A stretch of 13,424 nucleotides of DNA, taken from positions 1-13,424 of the forward strand of contig JADGIB010000070.1 of assembly GCA_019683665.1 (NCBI GenBank), written 5' to 3'. The stretch comes from Solirubrobacteraceae bacterium. GTDB lineage: Bacteria > Actinomycetota > Thermoleophilia > Solirubrobacterales > Solirubrobacteraceae. The notes under the pieces are model-generated. The model saw only the letters and a program-made list of their open reading frames with translations. It was not told where the DNA came from and did no database searches. Below are positions 12,010 through 13,424 of the stretch, piece after piece (the stretch's first letter is position 1; every line of letters starts with the position of its first letter). A program made the position numbers and the translations under genes.

Positions 12010-13424
12010 ATGCGTTCCCCCGTCAGGATCCCTGTCCGCGGCCGCCCTGCGCCGGCCCCAGGCGTCGTGGAGATCGAGGACCCCGCCGGCGCGCGGCTCG
12101 CCGCGTTCTGCGAGATCACCGAGGAGGACCTCGGCCGCCTGGCCGCCGAGGACCTGGGCGCGCTGGCGCCCGCGGCCGTCGACCGGTTCTACGCCGACGT
12201 CCTCGCCGAGCCGCGGCTCGCGGAGATCATCGAGGCCCACAGCACCCGCGAGCGGCTGTCGCAGACGATGACCGAGCACGTCCGCTCGCTCTCCAGCGGC
12301 CGCCTCGACGACGAGCGCGTCCGCCGCATCCGGCAGATCGGCGTCGTCCACGACCAGATCGACCTGCCGCTGACCGACTTCGCCGCCTCGCAGCTGCGCA
12401 TCGACGAGGTCGTCTTCGAGGCGCTCGTCCGCCGCCACCACCGCCGTCCGGACGAGCTGCTCGCCGCGCTCATGGCCTACCGGCGGCTGACGACGTTCGA
12501 CCTCGCGCTCGTCGTCGAGTCGTTCATCGCCGCGCGCGACCGCACCGGCGAGCTGCTCGACCACCTCGCCCGCCGGACCGAGACGCTCGGCGAGCGCCAG
12601 GGCGAGCTCGACGACGCCGCCCAGCGGATGGCCGCCGCCGCGCAGCAGTCGCACAGCTCGGCCGAGCAGCTCCACGGCGAGGCGGTCCGGCTCGGCGGCC
12701 TCGCCGACTCGGCCGCCCAGGAGCTGCGCGCCTGCGTCGACCGCGCCGAGGAGGGCGAGCGCGTCGTGTCGGTGTGCGTCGACGAGGTCGGCCAGCTGCG
12801 CGAGGCGGTCGCCGAGATCGGCGAGCGGGTCGGCGCGCTGGCCGAGCAGACCCGGGAGATCGCCGCGATCGTCGAGTCGATCGGCGAGATCGCCGACCAG
12901 ACGAACCTGCTCGCGCTGAACGCCGCGATCGAGGCGGCCCGCGCCGGCGACCACGGCAAGGGCTTCGCCGTCGTCGCCACCCAGGTGCGCGAGCTCGCCG
13001 ACGACACGCGCGCGTCGCTGGAGCGCATCACCGAGCTCAACGCCCGGTCGGGCGAGGCGCTCGGCGCGCTGAACGGCGCGGTCGAGACGATGACCGGCCG
13101 CTCCGACGCCGTCGACGAGCGGGTCGCCTCGGCGGGCGAGAGCTTCGCCGCCATCAGCGCCGGCGTCCGCGACGCGGCCGCCGGCATGGACGGCATGGTC
13201 GACCGCGTCGCGAACGTGTCCGGCGCCGCGTCGGAGCTGCGGGCGATCTCCGAGGAGGTGGCCCGGACGGGCGAGTCGCTGACCGAGCTGTCGGCCGGCG
13301 TCTCGGCGGCCCTCGACGAGGCGCGGTCGGCGCTCGGGAGCGAGCAGCCGGTCGCGGGGGGGGGGGGGGGGGGGGGGGGGGGCCGGCCCCCGGCGCGGGC
13401 GGCGGGCCGATCCAGACCAACCAC
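12010..13424 (+). CDS. Globin-coupled methyl-accepting chemoreceptor (HemAT-like), 3' end not reached
   Basis: The plus frame is open from the ATG at 12010 to the window end. Residues about 30-180 form a protoglobin/globin-coupled sensor domain: VDRFYADVLAEPRLAEI, then RIRQIGVVHDQIDLP, where H114 is the expected proximal haem ligand; Y61 is a candidate distal residue. A helical linker follows, then the MCP signalling domain with the conserved hairpin tip (about 294-333: IADQTNLLALNAAIEAAR, GKGFAVVATQVRELAD). There is no transmembrane or HAMP segment, so it is a soluble receptor, most likely sensing oxygen or another haem gas and controlling CheA/CheW. Normal coding runs to residue 449; then a 27-base G run and 42 further bases give implausible sequence. 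That tail is probably an assembly or sequencing artefact, and the real C-terminus should be near. Confidence 0.9.
   Translation, partial: MRSPVRIPVRGRPAPAPGVVEIEDPAGARLAAFCEITEEDLGRLAAEDLGALAPAAVDRFYADVLAEPRLAEIIEAHSTRERLSQTMTEHVRSLSSGRLDDERVRRIRQIGVVHDQIDLPLTDFAASQLRIDEVVFEALVRRHHRRPDELLAALMAYRRLTTFDLALVVESFIAARDRTGELLDHLARRTETLGERQGELDDAAQRMAAAAQQSHSSAEQLHGEAVRLGGLADSAAQELRACVDRAEEGERVVSVCVDEVGQLREAVAEIGERVGALAEQTREIAAIVESIGEIADQTNLLALNAAIEAARAGDHGKGFAVVATQVRELADDTRASLERITELNARSGEALGALNGAVETMTGRSDAVDERVASAGESFAAISAGVRDAAAGMDGMVDRVANVSGAASELRAISEEVARTGESLTELSAGVSAALDEARSALGSEQPVAGGGGGGGGGRPPARAAGRSRPT
13356..13382. other. 27-base homopolymeric G run near the window end
   Basis: An uninterrupted run of 27 G inside the 3' part of the chemoreceptor frame, close to the end of the sequence. 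Read as protein it would add a poly-Gly stretch unlike any chemoreceptor. This length is typical of a sequencing or assembly artefact at a contig edge. Confidence 0.75.

Overview
The window is 13.4 kb of very high-GC DNA, strongly biased to G/C at third codon positions. Gene style points to an actinobacterium: many GTG starts, many genes without a Shine-Dalgarno (SD) site but with a TANNNT box just upstream, a tRNA gene without encoded CCA, and several actinobacterial-type families. My best guess is Thermoleophilia/Solirubrobacterales, from overall style only. I see no mobile element, CRISPR array or rRNA. The window starts inside a gene in extremely GC-rich sequence and ends just after a 27-base G run inside another gene, so both ends look like contig edges.

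Layout, left to right. (1) 1-2375: 3' part of an inositol-monophosphatase-family gene (+); a secreted glycosidase-like gene (-) broken by an in-frame amber stop just before its predicted catalytic nucleophile; divergently, a stand-alone receiver protein (+) and a small zinc-ribbon protein (+). (2) 2388-4150: two sigma factors in tandem (-), a primary-type sigma with a recognisable region 1.1 followed by an ECF sigma. (3) 4151-4467: a gene-free spacer with three consecutive strong inverted repeats and a fourth smaller one. (4) 4468-7639: a MetE-like zinc methyltransferase (+), then an HhH-GPD base-excision protein (-) and a Glu/Leu/Phe/Val dehydrogenase (-). (5) 7780-9887: a small coiled-coil ORF, then a translationally coupled pair of PadR-type regulator and FAD monooxygenase, preceded by a consensus promoter overlaid by a perfect palindrome. 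(6) 10011-11617: a CCA-less tRNA-Arg(CCG) (-) with terminator, a long nested inverted repeat, and RNase Z coupled to a one-TM PASTA protein (+). (7) 11598-13424: a stand-alone LuxR-type HTH protein (-), and divergently a soluble globin-coupled chemoreceptor (+) that runs off the window end.

Functional links are local. PadR probably represses itself and the monooxygenase. RNase Z matures tRNA 3' ends of the kind encoded next to it. The globin chemoreceptor implies gas sensing tied to a chemotaxis pathway encoded elsewhere. The cross-cutting pattern is the TANNNT box 6-12 nt before the start codon of eight protein genes, which suggests widespread leaderless or near-leaderless transcripts and helped me choose starts. 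The least explained items are the amber-interrupted glycosidase, the stem-loop array at 4199-4303 and the nested repeat at 10181-10231.
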